A stretch of 64,000 nucleotides of DNA from contig OZ037773.1 of assembly GCA_964035545.1 (NCBI GenBank), positions 7,305,251 to 7,369,250 of the forward strand, in the 5' to 3' direction. The notes beneath the pieces are model-generated. The model saw only the letters and a list, made by a program, of their open reading frames with translations. It did no database searches and was not told the DNA's origin. Position numbers and translations under genes: made by a program. This stretch comes from Bugula neritina (taxonomy: Eukaryota; Bryozoa; Gymnolaemata; Cheilostomatida; Bugulidae). The stretch's first letter is position 1. Every line of letters starts with the position of its first letter. This document shows positions 1-22,355 of the stretch, one piece after another.

Positions 1-132
1 AAGGGGAAGCAACTTTCACACTTTAACAATATTACAAGTTATGCAGCGACAGCTATAAAAACTTTAGTCGACAGTTATAGTTGAGAGAGGAAATGAAAGC
101 AACGACCAATAGTAGAACTGCAATAGACATAC

Positions 133-3100
133 CCTTGGAAGAGGTCAAGACAAGCCTGAGGATCTAGGAGTAGAGAGGGGAGATGACAGCGAAGCACCCC
201 TACACAGTAGACTGTGATGTGTTGAGTGTATTTCCCTACAAACATGGGCTGCTTAGTCTCCACTTCAATCTCCCTGATTCTATACTCTATAGACTGCATT
301 CTCACCACCAGCTACAGCGAGTCCAACAGATGCGCTTTGTTACACATAAACACTACCAGAGGGAAAATTAAAGGAGGTACTGCGATGTAGAAACAGTTGC
401 AGTGCTCCCTCCATTTCCCACATCTTCATTTCTCAGGAAATTCCATAGGTCATGAGAAGGGCTTTGGCTTCCATTTTGTGGGCTTATGTATGAGTGTATA
501 GGGACAAAATGACTGAATTTACCGAATCCATAAGTTAAATCTGGTATTCTACTATGTCATGAATTTAGGTTTCGCGACCCGCAGCTTAGTGAGACACGGA
601 GGGAGCACTGTCTAAGCAAGTTCTTTGTTACCAGAGATAAAATCACGCCAGTCACACTGATTCATTGACTGGAATAAAAGTGATATAATGAAAAGTTGAT
701 TGAGAATGTAATGACTTCATATCCGCTCATTTCTCTATCCACTAAGAGATGACATACTTTCAAGATGTCTTAGTCTAAAGAACGTTGGAGATTAAGCAGC
801 TGATACAAACAATGTTTTTAAATAAATACAACCTCCAATTTCTAGCAGCTAACACTAGTATATGAGGTACTGAAACCAAAGTATAAATATTTTCCCACAT
901 TCAAGACATTAAAATTGTCTATAATATAATATTGTCTATAAAATATTATTATAAACTACAAAGTTTAGATATAAAGTCATTGTGGAGACAACTTCTTCCA
1001 CTGGATACGGTTATTCTGTCTATACACAGCATTACACCAGGCAACTCTAGAAAGTTGAATACCTTCTGACAGAACGTAATGAGAGACGTGATGTTATGTG
1101 AGCTCTCTACCAAGTCAAAGAAAAATATTATATGCTCGACAAATGGCACGTGTGTAGAGGTCTTGGAAATGAAGCATTCAAACATCTACAAGTAGACAAC
1201 CAATCTTAAAACATGGCACTGATAAGTCATTAATCACAATAGTATAGCAGTTTGTGTGTTGTGAGTTTATGCGTGTGTGCGTGCATGTGCGTGCGTGTGT
1301 GTGTGAATGTGTGTGCGCGTGTGTATTGTGCGCGTGTGTGTGTGTGCGGGTGTGTGCATGTGTGTGTGTGTGTGTGTTCGTGCGTGCGTGTGTGTGTGTG
1401 AGTAGTCTAGATACAGAAGAGATAACATAAACAATATAGTAGGCTAGTAGCACACATATATTTGAAGTATCACTCTATATAATCATACTATACTACACAC
1501 AGAGAACTAGACTCTACGCAGTACCTCTAAGATATGGTCCATAGTACTACTGGCTATAGAGTATACTACACACAGAACCAGGTTCTACCTCTAAGATGTG
1601 GTCCATAGTACTACTGGCTATAGAGTACTGGTCATAGTATGCCAGGGACTGGAAGCGTTTCAATAGTCCATCCATCTCTGCATCAGATCTCACCTTTGCT
1701 TTACCTGCACATCAATTCGGAATGATTCCAACCGCAATAATATAAACCAAAAAGAAAAAGAGTTAGAAATAAAACAAGAGGAAATAATTTGAAAAGCAGA
1801 CTTGGTATAAAATGTTGTCATAATGGAACAGTGTAACTTGACTTCCACAACTAACGCCTTCCTACACCGCTAGTCTACACATACACAACTTCCGAGCTGT
1901 GTAGTACAGCATAGAATTGTACAATTACTAGTTACACACTGCAGGGTAAAACTGCAAATAGTAGAAACTTGAGAATAATAATTTCCCAAGAGAAACGCCT
2001 CACCAGAATCTGCGACTCCGACTACGTCAATAGAACTCTTCTTACTGAACAACTTTTGCAAATCTTTCCCCACCTTCTTCAGGTACTGCTTGCTGGTTTC
2101 TCTACCTGCATACGACAGTCATACTCTGTGATGTCATACGACAGTCATACTCTGTGATGTCATACAACAGTCATACTCTATGATGTCATACAACAGTCAT
2201 ACTCTGTGATGTCATACAACAGTCATACTCTGTGATGTCATACTCTGTGATGTCATACAACAGTCATACTCTGTGATGCCATACAACAGTCATACTCTGT
2301 GATGTCATATAATAGTTATGATACAAACAAGATTATGGGATGTTATAGAGCAGATATAGTACAGAAGCAAACTTGATGAAATCCTAATGTAGATATAACT
2401 GAAAGGCTAAAAGTACGCAATGACTTTATGATGTCATAGTGTAAATGATTAGAACAAGTATTTTCATTTCGCAGCTGAAATCTTGAAGATAAACATACTT
2501 CTTAAAGTAAACACAGTAATTGGAGAGCCTTAGTAAAAGCATTACATACCATACAAAACTCGAAATTTGTAGAAACTTATCAAAAGATACTATCTGCTTA
2601 CTTCTACTAGCCACCGAGTACAAACATTAATTTCTAAACAGTCTATACATGAGAAATAAATTATACAATTCAATCACATGTAAAACTCAAAAGCAAAATT
2701 AAGACTAACCTTTGCCCACTCCAAACAGCACAACGGATCTCTGGTTACATTCGTGTACAAACTGTTCATCTTGAGGTATGGGGAAGTGTGTGAGGTACTG
2801 CAAGTGTCTTGAACCTTTGGTGTCCTACACAGAAGTTAATCTAACAGCTATAGAGTTGATTCTAACCAAGTCACCTGGTAACTAAGTAGTACTAGCATAA
2901 CACTAAACTAAGTACTACTAGCATAATACTAAACTAAGTACTACTAGCATAATACTAAACTGAGTACTACTAGTATAAATATCATCTACTGTAACATAGA
3001 GATTATACACTAGCCTGAGATTTAGCTCCGGTCTCAGTAGAGGAAGTTGCAAAGTCAGTCGCCATTTTACTCGTCTCATCTTCTGACTCCAAGATTCCCT

Positions 3101-3303
3101 GCAGCACCGACTAAAATATATCCAGTCATAAGTCAAGACAAAATTACGTTCCTCCATTTTATCACAAAATAAAATGATGCACAGAGTTTCACAATGTAAC
3201 AGCAGCAGCCATGATATAAAGTGGGTCAAGAATAAAGTGATACTACTCAAGAATATACAAATATAATCTGCTCAGAGAGATAGATAGATGTATGGATAGA
3301 TAT

Positions 3304-3336
<33 letters not shown>

Positions 3337-3367
3337 GTAGATAGATAGATAGATAGAGTAGATAGAG

Positions 3368-3411
<44 letters not shown>

Positions 3412-3425
3412 GTAGATAGATAGAG

Positions 3426-3465
<40 letters not shown>

Positions 3466-3598
3466 CAGATAGATAGATAGATAGATATATAGATAGATAG
3501 ATAGATAGATAGATACCTATAAAGAGATAGATAGATAGATAGATAGATAGACAGATAGATAGATAGATATATAGATAGATAGATAGATACCTATAAAG

Positions 3599-3637
<39 letters not shown>

Positions 3638-6600
3638 CAGATAGATAGATAGATAGATAGATACCTATAAAGAGATAGATAGAATACTGACCACGGAGGA
3701 GCGGTCCTGGGACAACTGGCCGTATGAAGAAGAGTTCAAACTAGCAGGTGTTGGTTTATTGTTGAGGTCACCTCTAGAGATCAGTGTGCACACATAAACA
3801 TCGTGAGAGAAGAGGTCAAGGCGAATCAGCTCGGAATACAGAGCTACGCAGTTGGAGAACGGTCGTCTGCTACTCTCCCTACCATCTTCATCTAAAATCA
3901 CAACAAGAAGCACGGATAGTAAATCTTCCAAGTATAGACCAAAGGGAGCAGCAGGTCTAGAGTGGTCTAGAGGTTAGAGTGCCGGCTTAGTGAACACTAA
4001 GTCATGGGTTCCATCCTGAGTAAAGGCCATTGGTGGTGTGAGGAAGAGCATCCAGTTATAATTGCTCCTGTGCCTCATCTGAATAAGTATTTAGCCCAAT
4101 TCAACAAAAGACCCTTTCCATCAGAGGTTTTCTCACGGGGATGGTGACTATAAACTTGCGTGAATTGTTGGTTTACATATAGACCACACAGGAGCTGTTG
4201 GGCGGTGGAATACATACCTAGTACAGGTGAGGTACATACCTAGTACAGGAGAGGTACATACATAGTACAGGTGAGATACATACCTAGTACAGGAGAGGTA
4301 CATACCTAGTACAGGTGAGGTACATACATAGTACAGATGAGGTACATACCTAGTACAGGTGAGGTACATACCTAGTACAGGTGAGGTACATACCTAGTAC
4401 AGGTGAGGTACATACCTAGTACAGGTGCCCTCTTATCCAAATACTTGAGTAGCATGTTGTGGAACAAGTTATCCTCTTCCTTATCCACACTGGTGTCACC
4501 ATCCTCCATCTCACCATCTGCTGCGTTCCACAACTCAATCTGGTGTTTCTCCAGAAGTCTGGCCACAATCTGGGGCCTGTGGTCACCGAGTCTGTTGGTG
4601 GTGATCGCCCAATCACAGAGCAGGAAAACTAACGGCTCCAGACTTGAAAATGGCTGCACACAAAAATAAACATGATTCTAAAAGCGTATAAATTATATTA
4701 TAAATCTTAGCAATTGCTGATGTTATTGTTGGTTGGTATAGAAGGTTGAAGAAAGTCCTGATATGATATTATATTTAGGACAAACAGATGAAACTCAACC
4801 AACTTAATTTGTAGACACGAATATAGAAACTAAAGAAATTCACAAAAATCAAGGATAGTAAAACTTGTCATAGTTCTTCATCATATTGTTTGCATCACAC
4901 AAATCACCAGCTCTAACTGAGACTAGCGGAAACTACCTCACTGCTTGTCTTCTCATTCCATATGCTCATAATTTCAGAGTAGAGTTGATTTATGGCCGGT
5001 GAGGTGTCAGCTCTGTCAAAGTTAAATCTGTCCAACTTGTCCAAAATACACAGCAACTTGCCAGTTATGAGACCTGGAGACAGAGTATAACAGAACATGT
5101 ACTGTAGGATACGATAGTGTATTATATTATAGCATGTCCTGTATTACATTATGTAACATAGTATAAAATACATTATAAAGTATGTGCTCTTTTAGTGTAT
5201 TATAAATATAGTATAGTGTATTACATAATATATAACATTTTAGTGTATTATAAAACATAATAAACCATGCCATAAAGTATGGGATATTTTAGTATGTTAC
5301 AGAGTACATAACATTTCAGTATACTGTTTACAGTTTGTCGTATATAATATTATAGTATATTTTATAGCATTGTATAGTACATAGTACATAATATTTTAGC
5401 ATATTGTATAGCATTACATAGTACAGAGTATAAAATATTATAGTATATTTTAAAGCATAATACAGCACCAGCCATATCATTATACCAAAACTAGAGTCAC
5501 AAAATTCGGTCACATGATCTACACGGCTATCAGCAGGAAGTTCACACCCACCAGTCATGCTTTGCTGCACCTTGTTGGAGGACCAGCTCAGTTCTGCCGC
5601 CATTGACCTCCGAGCTATCTCAATCTCACACTCCCTAAGCGTCCTGCGTATCTACAAGTGATGAATTGTGTAGAGCTAGAAATTACGTGACAATTTTAGA
5701 TACAGTACTCATTGTAAGTGTGGTTGGAACACACTAGAAAGAATGCTTCATTGCAATCAAATAAAAAAGCAGCCATCCTCTCTCTATACAAAATGGGGCT
5801 TCAAACAGTACAATGTTTACTAAGAAATGAGGAATTTTTTAATTGATGCTATATTATTTTTACTATCATATTATTAGATGTTATATTATTATATATTATC
5901 TTATTATTATATATAATAATTTCTCCAAAAAACTCCATGCATCAAGTTTCATAACACATCAGTGCTGAGATGCTCAAGATGAATGATGACAACAACTATA
6001 ATATAATCACAAATAGACACAGTATTTATGTATTTAATAGTTGAAAAACTCTTTGGTGAACCTTGCTAGATTAGTATTTATAACTGTAAAGGAAAGTATT
6101 AAATGCCTCATATGTTATCTGATTAGAATAATACCTCCAATGAATCATCCCCAGCTACTACAGGTAGGGTGCAGGGATGGCAGGGTAGGAGGTCCAAGGG
6201 GGAACCTGTAACATCAACATTGTCTGATATACTATATAGCCTAGAGAAAAGTAGTTTCAAGAGAAGGGGATACTTTGGAAGTTTTACAAGACTATAAAAA
6301 ATATACCAGATGTACCAGGAGTCCGGTTGCACCAGATGTATACAAACATACAAGATATGCTAGATATTCACATGTATACAGATTTACTAGATATATTATA
6401 TGAACTCACACAAGTTTATAGTCACCATTCCTGTGAGAAAACCCTGATGGAAAGGGTTTTTTTGTTAAATCGGGCTAAGGACTTATTCAGATGAAGCACA
6501 GATATACTGTATTATATATATTATATATTTAGATGTATACACTCCTGGATATGTGTAAAGCTGCCACGTATTCAGGAACATTACTCTACTCTACTCTTAC

Positions 6601-9600
6601 TCACCTGAATGTATAAACGAGCTCTTTCCCTCCCCGAGGTTCAACCAAACGAGAGCAGAAGGACAGCCGAGGACTACAGTCTGCACCATTGAACAGGCCA
6701 TGTACATAACACTTCTATGCTGCCCACACTGCTTGTAGTCGGCCCATATGGAGCCCAGCATGTTCATGGCAGAGAGCTGTGATGCAGTGTTGGCTTGCTG
6801 ACTAAAAAGAGAGATTATTTGACTCAGCAGCCAGATACAAGTAATAACTACTTTCAACTCTTCATTTTAAAGGCAATAAAATCTAGGAGGGGGGGGGGGG
6901 GTAAATCCCTCAGATAAAAATATGATACACCAGAAAAAAAATCCTCTCACTGACATAGTAAATAAAAATTCAGTGTGCCAGGAAGCCATCTTGCTTAAAC
7001 TTTTTTTAAATATTAGCATCTAGAAAAATAATAGCCTTCTTCATTTGTGGAAGTTAAAAGAGAGTTGCACAAACTTTATATTGACACTATTGATAAAATA
7101 CCTATAAAACAAGCTAGAAAAAAAAATATATAAATAATCTATAAAACTAAATAGAAAACAACTAGAGAACTATCTAAAAATATCTCCAACAAAAGACAGT
7201 AACAAATGGAGTTGCAACATGCAGCTGATAGAGAAAGTAGAAACAAGATGTTACCACACACTTGTTAGCAGAGGAGTCAAGATGGGGCGAGGAAGATCGA
7301 GGGGAGACATAGCCTGAGGATGTAGTCATCTGTAACAGCTTCCTGGCACAGAACTGAGCTAACTTCCTAGATAGCAGGTACTGTTTCACAACTTCCTTTA
7401 TATACTGCAACAGAACATTTGTAACTGCATGATTTACTAACGGCACAACATCAGATGCTGAACATAGACAGAATGAGGAGATGTGTTTATACCAAAGTCC
7501 ATTTAGTGGAATAACTGCCTAAGCGTTTTTTATTAAGATATCGTGTGGATCCGCAGTAAACCGATTTCCATGTCTTAGAAAAACCTTAAAACTTGCCATG
7601 TACTCAAAATAAGTGAGCGGCTTTTCCGTACCTGAAATATGAGAGACAAAACGACACGCAAGAGATTGTCGTCGGTAAATTTGGAGTTCTCTAGGAGATC
7701 TATGGCCCAGTTGAGGTACTCTTGTCGGTCCAGCAGACCCTCCTGGTACATGTGCAGAGCTAGCTTGTCACAATACTGCCACTGCTTGTTCACAGAGTCT
7801 ATGTCAATCTGCGTTCCGGTGGTGAGGAAACCAGGGACAACTGAACTTTGACCCCCGCCATGGTAGTCTATCATCTTCTGCAGTAACTCTCCCATGTACT
7901 TGGTAATCGTCTGTGTCCACTCTGGAAAAGTAATTCAGCAGTGAATAAACAACTGTAAATGATTGGCTATAGCAGGCCTTAAGATTTCAATTAAACTGAT
8001 ACAGAAAACTGGTCCTCTTCACAAATTCAACTAACCTATAAATCCAAAAACTGATCAATATGAAGATTCTGATGTATAAGACTGTTACACAGTTTTCATA
8101 TTGCATGAGCAAACTCATATAAAAGTACAAAGAATATATCTTACAAAACAATCAATAGGAAAAGTTGTAAAGTGCATCTCTTGAGCCTGACTGGTTATCT
8201 GAAGTTGTAGCATTCTCCCCGAGTATGTACTATTGTGATTTATCAGCATCACCTTTACTTAACTTACATTTATCGCACACAAAGATGTATATAAATATGT
8301 ATTTGTAACACCGAGGAGCCAGTTTAAAAACATGGGAATTGACTAATTATGCCACATGCGTAGCCTAGTATGATCCCTCGAGTATTATACTTGAAATGTA
8401 GAGCATATATTTAGCGGTAACTATCACACAAGTACGCGCAATGCTTTATTCATATACGATTGAATTTTTCATCTATTTTTTCACCATTATGGACAATCTA
8501 CAAGTTTTGAGTTAAAGGTCTATAACCGAGAGTAACAATTGATTATAAAAATTTTAATTTGTGGTAAAATTCCCACCCAATTAGTCATGATTTGAAACAA
8601 TATAAAAGCTATTTGCTAACTTTAGTTTAGAGTCAGCTGCTACGACAAACAAGATAAAGACTAATAACCTTGAGCAGGGTCATTTAAATGCCTGCGCGGA
8701 GCCTTTCTATTTTCGTTTTGAGTTTGAGTGTAAGCTGCGGCCAACTTCAAATACCAGGCAGCGCTTGAGTTCGGCACAGAGAACTCGTAAAGATTCTGCA
8801 GATACTCCTCCTTCTTCAGATATATGGGTACCTGCAGAAATCAAAGAACAAACTCAAAACATAAAAATTGTACGTCTCAAAATTCAACAAAAGTTGTCTT
8901 CTCTTTTCAGAACATGCGACGAATGAAGTAACACTACAATGTAAATAGCGCAAAACAGTTGAATTATGTAACCTGAAAGTTAATTGGCTAAAAATGGCTA
9001 TCCTAAACAGTTTGATTTTGAAGATTTTATGCATTTTACAGGAAATGTATGAGCAGTTTACTCTCCAATTATTGCTCATGTAACATAGCAGCACAATATT
9101 TGTTTAATAAAGAACATAACATAGCAAGATATGGCTCTGACTGCACCACCTCATCAAGGTGTAGGGAGCTCTTAACTAGTATACTACCAGCTCAACTATT
9201 CAAAGGTGAACACTAAATAGTGAGCTTACTAAGCACTTACTGCATCACTCAACAAGGTACCCCTAGTTCCATATAATAGGTATTTTTATTTCGTCACGTA
9301 AATGCTTCATTAATTTGAAAGCAGTTTTATGCTAGCACGGTGTCTCAAAAGATAAAGGCAATTCCAAATAAGTTGTGCAGAATAACATTGTATGTAAGTT
9401 GTCATCACACTATACCACTATCAATACATTTATTACCTAATAAACTACAACGCTGTGTGCTATATACATAGCAAGGTGCACATTATTCAAACCTTTTTTG
9501 CTAAAGAGGATAGAGCCTTTGTCCCATTAGCCAGCAAGGTGAGCCATTGCTCGGTATACTGTTTAGTCTTGGTAGTAGCAGACACTAAAATGAAGTTCTC

Positions 9601-10974
9601 CTTCTGCACATTTGGCTTCTTCTTGCTCGCATCTGACAAGGTGTTGAACTCTGTCTTCTTGTGAATGATGCCATTCATGTATGCCACAACCTGAAGTTTG
9701 AAGTATTACTATATTATATAATACAATTATGTTTTGCTATATTACACAATGCAATTATGTTTTACTATATTACATAATACAACTATGTCTTATTATATTA
9801 TATTGTAACTAGCTAAAATTGTTGGGGCTCAAGAAAAAAATGTCAAAAGAAACATAATTACATAGAAGTGTCCCAGCTTTCCTTGGTCCTAGACCTTAGT
9901 ACAGTTTCTAAGCAATTAATAACTAATTTAAATGTTAAAAACTCATATTACATGGTAATTACCAATCTAATCATTCTATATTGCATCTATCCATTTCATA
10001 GTTTATAGCTTCTATTAATGCAGGTGCTATCAAACTATCATAACACTTCTGCTTACCGCAGTTAACAACATGGTAGATCAAACAAAATAAACTATAATCT
10101 TACGCATAGAAGTGTGCTTTAAGTATCAGGTAGTAGTTTTGACACAATTTTCTACATAAAATAAAAATAGTAAATACCTGAAGAGCACTGAGTCCATGTA
10201 AAGCATCCTTCTTAGCAGTTCCATGCTCATCTGGACACACCAACTGATTAGTATACCCAGAATTTAACGATGCATACGTCAATTGATCCTAAAAATAGTT
10301 CAATTACTAAAAATTATTAAAATGTTCCAAATTAAACAGTTTTAATCTAATATGTAGAACTATTTATTTAGATAATGTAGAACAAGCAGCTGTAACTTTT
10401 CAATTAAGCACAGCTGTCCATGACTAAAATGAAAAATATATTCTTATTATATATTTTTTTCTGAGCTACATTATCATAAATTTACCATTTTAATCAACTT
10501 TATTAGAGTTTTTCAAACATTAATAATATTTATTATCAGCCTCTTGTATTCAAATCAGGTAAAGTAATAAAATAAGATAAACAACACTATTGCCATTAGC
10601 CACAAAGTCAAAAATATAACAACTTAATAACACTGATAGTTCAGAAATTGGGCAAGGGCACTAGTCAAACTCGTAGTTGTAGGTTTAGAGATAAACAAAA
10701 GAATATTTAAGTTAGTGAATCATAATTATAGTGGTGGTCACTGTCGTATGATAGTGAAATTCAATCAAATTCCAGATACACTTGATCTTATATCATCACT
10801 GTACAGTGACTGTGAGTAAGATTCGTTAAATTGATAATACTAATTTACACATGAATATTTATATCATTAGTTACTACTCAAGTGAAATACCTCTTTTTGC
10901 TCAACACGCTGAGCATACAAATCTGGTGGTCCTAATGTTGGGCGCTTTAGAGGCCTTGTCTCTTGGTTAAGCAT
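133..10974 (-). CDS. MED12: MED12, Mediator kinase-module subunit 12 (5' part, 18 exons, 3' end off window)
   Basis: MED12 links cyclin C-CDK8/19 to core Mediator in the nucleus and activates the kinase. Exons in transcript order: 10974-10891, 10288-10178, 9690-9493, 8831-8669, 7921-7632, 7404-7255, 6797-6605, 6205-6135, 5651-5486, 5073-4937, 4653-4416, 3891-3692, 3110-3015, 2824-2710, 2105-2004, 1704-1589, 1185-1038, 286-133. Together they give about 910 residues; the human protein is about 2180. Phases agree across all junctions. The N-terminus ([20 protein letters not shown]) matches the conserved MED12 start. Next come the Med12 domain ([32 protein letters not shown]), the LCEWAV-type domain ([18 protein letters not shown]), and [20 protein letters not shown]. 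The last exons carry the [15 protein letters not shown] and VVLFGVGK blocks. The ATG is the only in-frame one in the first exon. One intron needs a GC donor, and exon 7 could start 4 bases earlier with a different exon 6 donor. The Gln-rich C-terminus lies outside the window. Confidence 0.93.
1250..1401. repeat. (TG)n microsatellite in MED12 intron
   Basis: Interrupted TG/CG dinucleotide tract (cgtgtgtgcgtgcatgtg), 65 bp upstream (in transcript sense) of the MED12 exon at 1185-1038. Reading it as protein gives His-Thr repeats, which are artefacts. Confidence 0.9.
1522..1629. repeat. Tandem duplication of a MED12 exon end and 5' splice site
   Basis: Two copies of about 43 bp, offset by about 65 bp, share cctctaagat, tggtccatagtactactggc and tatagagta. 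The right copy holds the last codons of the exon at 1704-1589 and its GAG/GTAGAA donor. The left copy, in the intron, reproduces the same exon end followed by GTACTG. Extending the exon to the second donor meets an in-frame stop, so the right copy is taken as the real boundary. Confidence 0.85.
2107..2312. repeat. 25-26-bp minisatellite at a MED12 acceptor
   Basis: About seven to eight copies of cagtcatactctgtgatgtc-atacaa, starting two bases from the acceptor of the exon at 2105-2004. The repeat therefore occupies the polypyrimidine and branch-point region of that intron (transcript sense leftwards). Confidence 0.9.
2882..2972. repeat. About 30-bp tandem repeat after a MED12 donor
   Basis: Three to four copies of actaagtactactagcataa-tactaa, about 45 bp into the intron that follows the exon at 3110-3015. 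Confidence 0.85.
3275..3683. repeat. (GATA)n microsatellite beside a MED12 donor
   Basis: About 400 bp of GATA tetranucleotides with GAGTA and GACA interruptions, and a higher-order insert (ataccta-taaagagatagata) recurring three times. It starts within about 10 bp of the donor of the exon at 3891-3692. Confidence 0.95.
3953..4160 (+). mobile_element. tRNA-derived SINE, copy A
   Basis: The tRNA-like head has an A-box-like tggtctagagg (about 3963-3973) and a B-box-like ggttccatcc (4007-4016). The tail, tatttagcccaattcaac then ccctttccatcag and tctcacgggg-atggtgact, recurs at 6411 (inverted), and more loosely at 25630 and 53136. It lies in a MED12 intron in antisense orientation. Confidence 0.75.
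4209..4426. repeat. 22-bp minisatellite built from a MED12 exon/intron junction
   Basis: Ten head-to-tail copies of tacatacctagtacaggtga with two more bases. In transcript sense each unit reads CACCTGTACTAG/GTATGTACCT, a copy of the last 12 coding bases and the donor of the exon at 4653-4416. The rightmost unit holds the real junction. Two units have lost the donor context (catacatag). Since 22 is not a multiple of 3, use of a neighbouring donor would shift the frame. Confidence 0.92.
6411..6506 (-). mobile_element. tRNA-derived SINE, copy B (tail only)
   Basis: Reverse complement of the 3' part of copy A: shared blocks are catctgaataagt, tagccc, ccctttccatcag, ggttttctcac and atggtgactataaacttg. 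The tRNA-like head is missing, as in a 5'-truncated insertion. Located in a MED12 intron. Confidence 0.75.
6889..6901. repeat. Homopolymer run, 13 G
   Basis: Uninterrupted G13 in a MED12 intron. A similar G13 occurs at 63435-63447. Confidence 0.9.
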
Positions 10975-11665
10975 CTTGATCTTCTAGTTTTATGATTCGG
11001 ATGTTTATAAATTCAAATTGTTAAAACAACAATTATAATGACTATTGAGTCTCAGTCTGAAAGTGAATTATAGCATTATACTTTATAGTAATATTTATAT
11101 TGAATTCATCTCCGTGTCCGGGTGTCTTTCAGTATTTACTTTTCATTTTGGTAGCAGTAGTAGTACTATTACTAGTAGTAATGGTGAACTAGTACTGGTA
11201 GCATTAAAATTGAATTTAGTGATTAAATCATCAATTTTAAATTTAATATTTAAGACTACTCTTCATCTAAATTAAAACTTGCACTTGTACTTGTGTCTTG
11301 TACTTGTAGTGGTAATACTACTACTAGTACTACTAGTACTAGTAGTCGCAGTTGTGGTTTTAATTTCAGCTCTTTTAGTTCTACCAACTCATGAGCTTGG
11401 AGTACAGCTTGAACTAGTACTAATGCTACAGCTGTAGAGATGGCTAATTTTTAGCTTAAAAATCCGAGTTGTGGTATGAAAATAGAATTGAATAGAGAAA
11501 TGAAAAACTAAATATGACTTCTTTTACAATTCAGTTTCATTGAACTTTATAATAACTATTAGACCTAAGGCTAATTGCTACAGCATGATTGTTAGTACAA
11601 TGGCTTATCTATGTATGTTAGCCAATCATTGGCGTATACCATTTACACTGTCCGATCTATCTTTC

Positions 11666-13296
<1,631 letters not shown>

Positions 13297-13604
13297 AATA
13301 GTAATAATTTTCAATGAGTAGCCTGTCCAATCATCATTGTGATGTACTGCTGAATCCATTTTCAGCCATTATTTATACTAATAATTTCCGGTTAAATGTA
13401 GCGCTTCTTGCAAGGAGAGTAGATTTGAGTTTTGTTACCACTCATCTACTGCTAAATTGCTCATAATTGCAGATTATTAAATATGTTTAGGGCAGGATCG
13501 TGATCAAAGTCTCGGAGTTACTTCACATTAAACTACAATCACAAGTATTTCTAACCTGGCTACTGTGCCCAAAGTGCTATTGGACAAACAGAGCCAGATG
13601 TCTT

Positions 13605-21530
<7,926 letters not shown>

Positions 21531-21923
21531 CTCACGGAACTCTTTCTTCCTCTCACAGTCTTACACAATATAAGTGTGGGAAGGTGCTATGTAACTGTAA
21601 ATATGACTAAGTACATATATCTGTAAGTACACTTTACTGTGTTTACTTCTGACTTAGTGTATATAGTACCATTATACATACAGTTGACTGTATTGAACTC
21701 TTATTAGTTGAAAATTTCTCTGTCTCAATTAGGAAATAAGCTATAAAATACTTTACATTGAACAGTTCTCATTGGCTCAAGCTTTAACCCATTGAGATTT
21801 TAATTGTTTTGTGACAATTCATTTTAATGACGTGATTTCCAAATGAAATTTTTTTCTTTACAACTGTAAATATTGAATTCGATGTATTTACGTATTATTG
21901 GAATATTTTTGTACGTAATGATC

Positions 21924-21929
21924 AATAAA
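21924..21929 (+). terminator. Polyadenylation signal AATAAA, CTDP1
   Basis: AATAAA about 395 nt after the CTDP1 stop codon, the first canonical signal in a plausible position. Confidence 0.55.
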
Positions 21930-22208
21930 TTCTCATATAATGTACCAACTTCGAGTTCATGAAGGTAACTCGATGATGAGTTTTACCTCGAAATTTTATT
22001 CATAGAACAACTTTTATAGCTGTCGTATGTAATGTTGTGTTTTGTCATTGTTCTCCTAGTATGCTTGAACACTTCTTCTAAACTATACTGTACTTGATCC
22101 TGAGAACGGAAACTTTCTGAAAAGCATTTGCTTTGTTCTTACAAAAAGTGAAAACACTCTGGCAGCAAGATAAACTTAGACTCTTTTTCAACAGCTTTAT
22201 TAGGAGGT

Positions 22209-22355
22209 AGGTGCAGTAATGGAGAAATTGGGAAAAGCCTGTGTTAAAAAATATAGCAAAAGAAGTGATATTCTCGCAAATTTGCAAACCTAAACCAATA
22301 GTTAATAATAGATTAAAAGAACTTAGGTTATGTCAATTTTTTCACTACTGCACCT
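22209..22355. mobile_element. MITE family copy 1 (inverted termini gtgcagtartkgagaaattg)
   Basis: About 147 bp flanked by inverted termini: aggtgcagtaatggagaaat at the left, and at the right the reverse complement of aggtgcagtagtgaaaaaat. Inner sequence is shared with 31269-31436 (gaaaaagcctgtgtt, tagcaaaa, ttaaaagaacttaggctat-like). No clear target-site duplication. Confidence 0.75.

Noticed and set aside
1178-1453. His-Thr repeat protein on the minus strand
   Set aside because: Translation of a (TG)n microsatellite in an intron.
4148-4369. Repeat protein with MYLTCTRYV units, and CRISPR-like spacing of the 22-bp units
   Set aside because: It is a minisatellite without spacers in a metazoan intron; neither a CRISPR array nor a protein.
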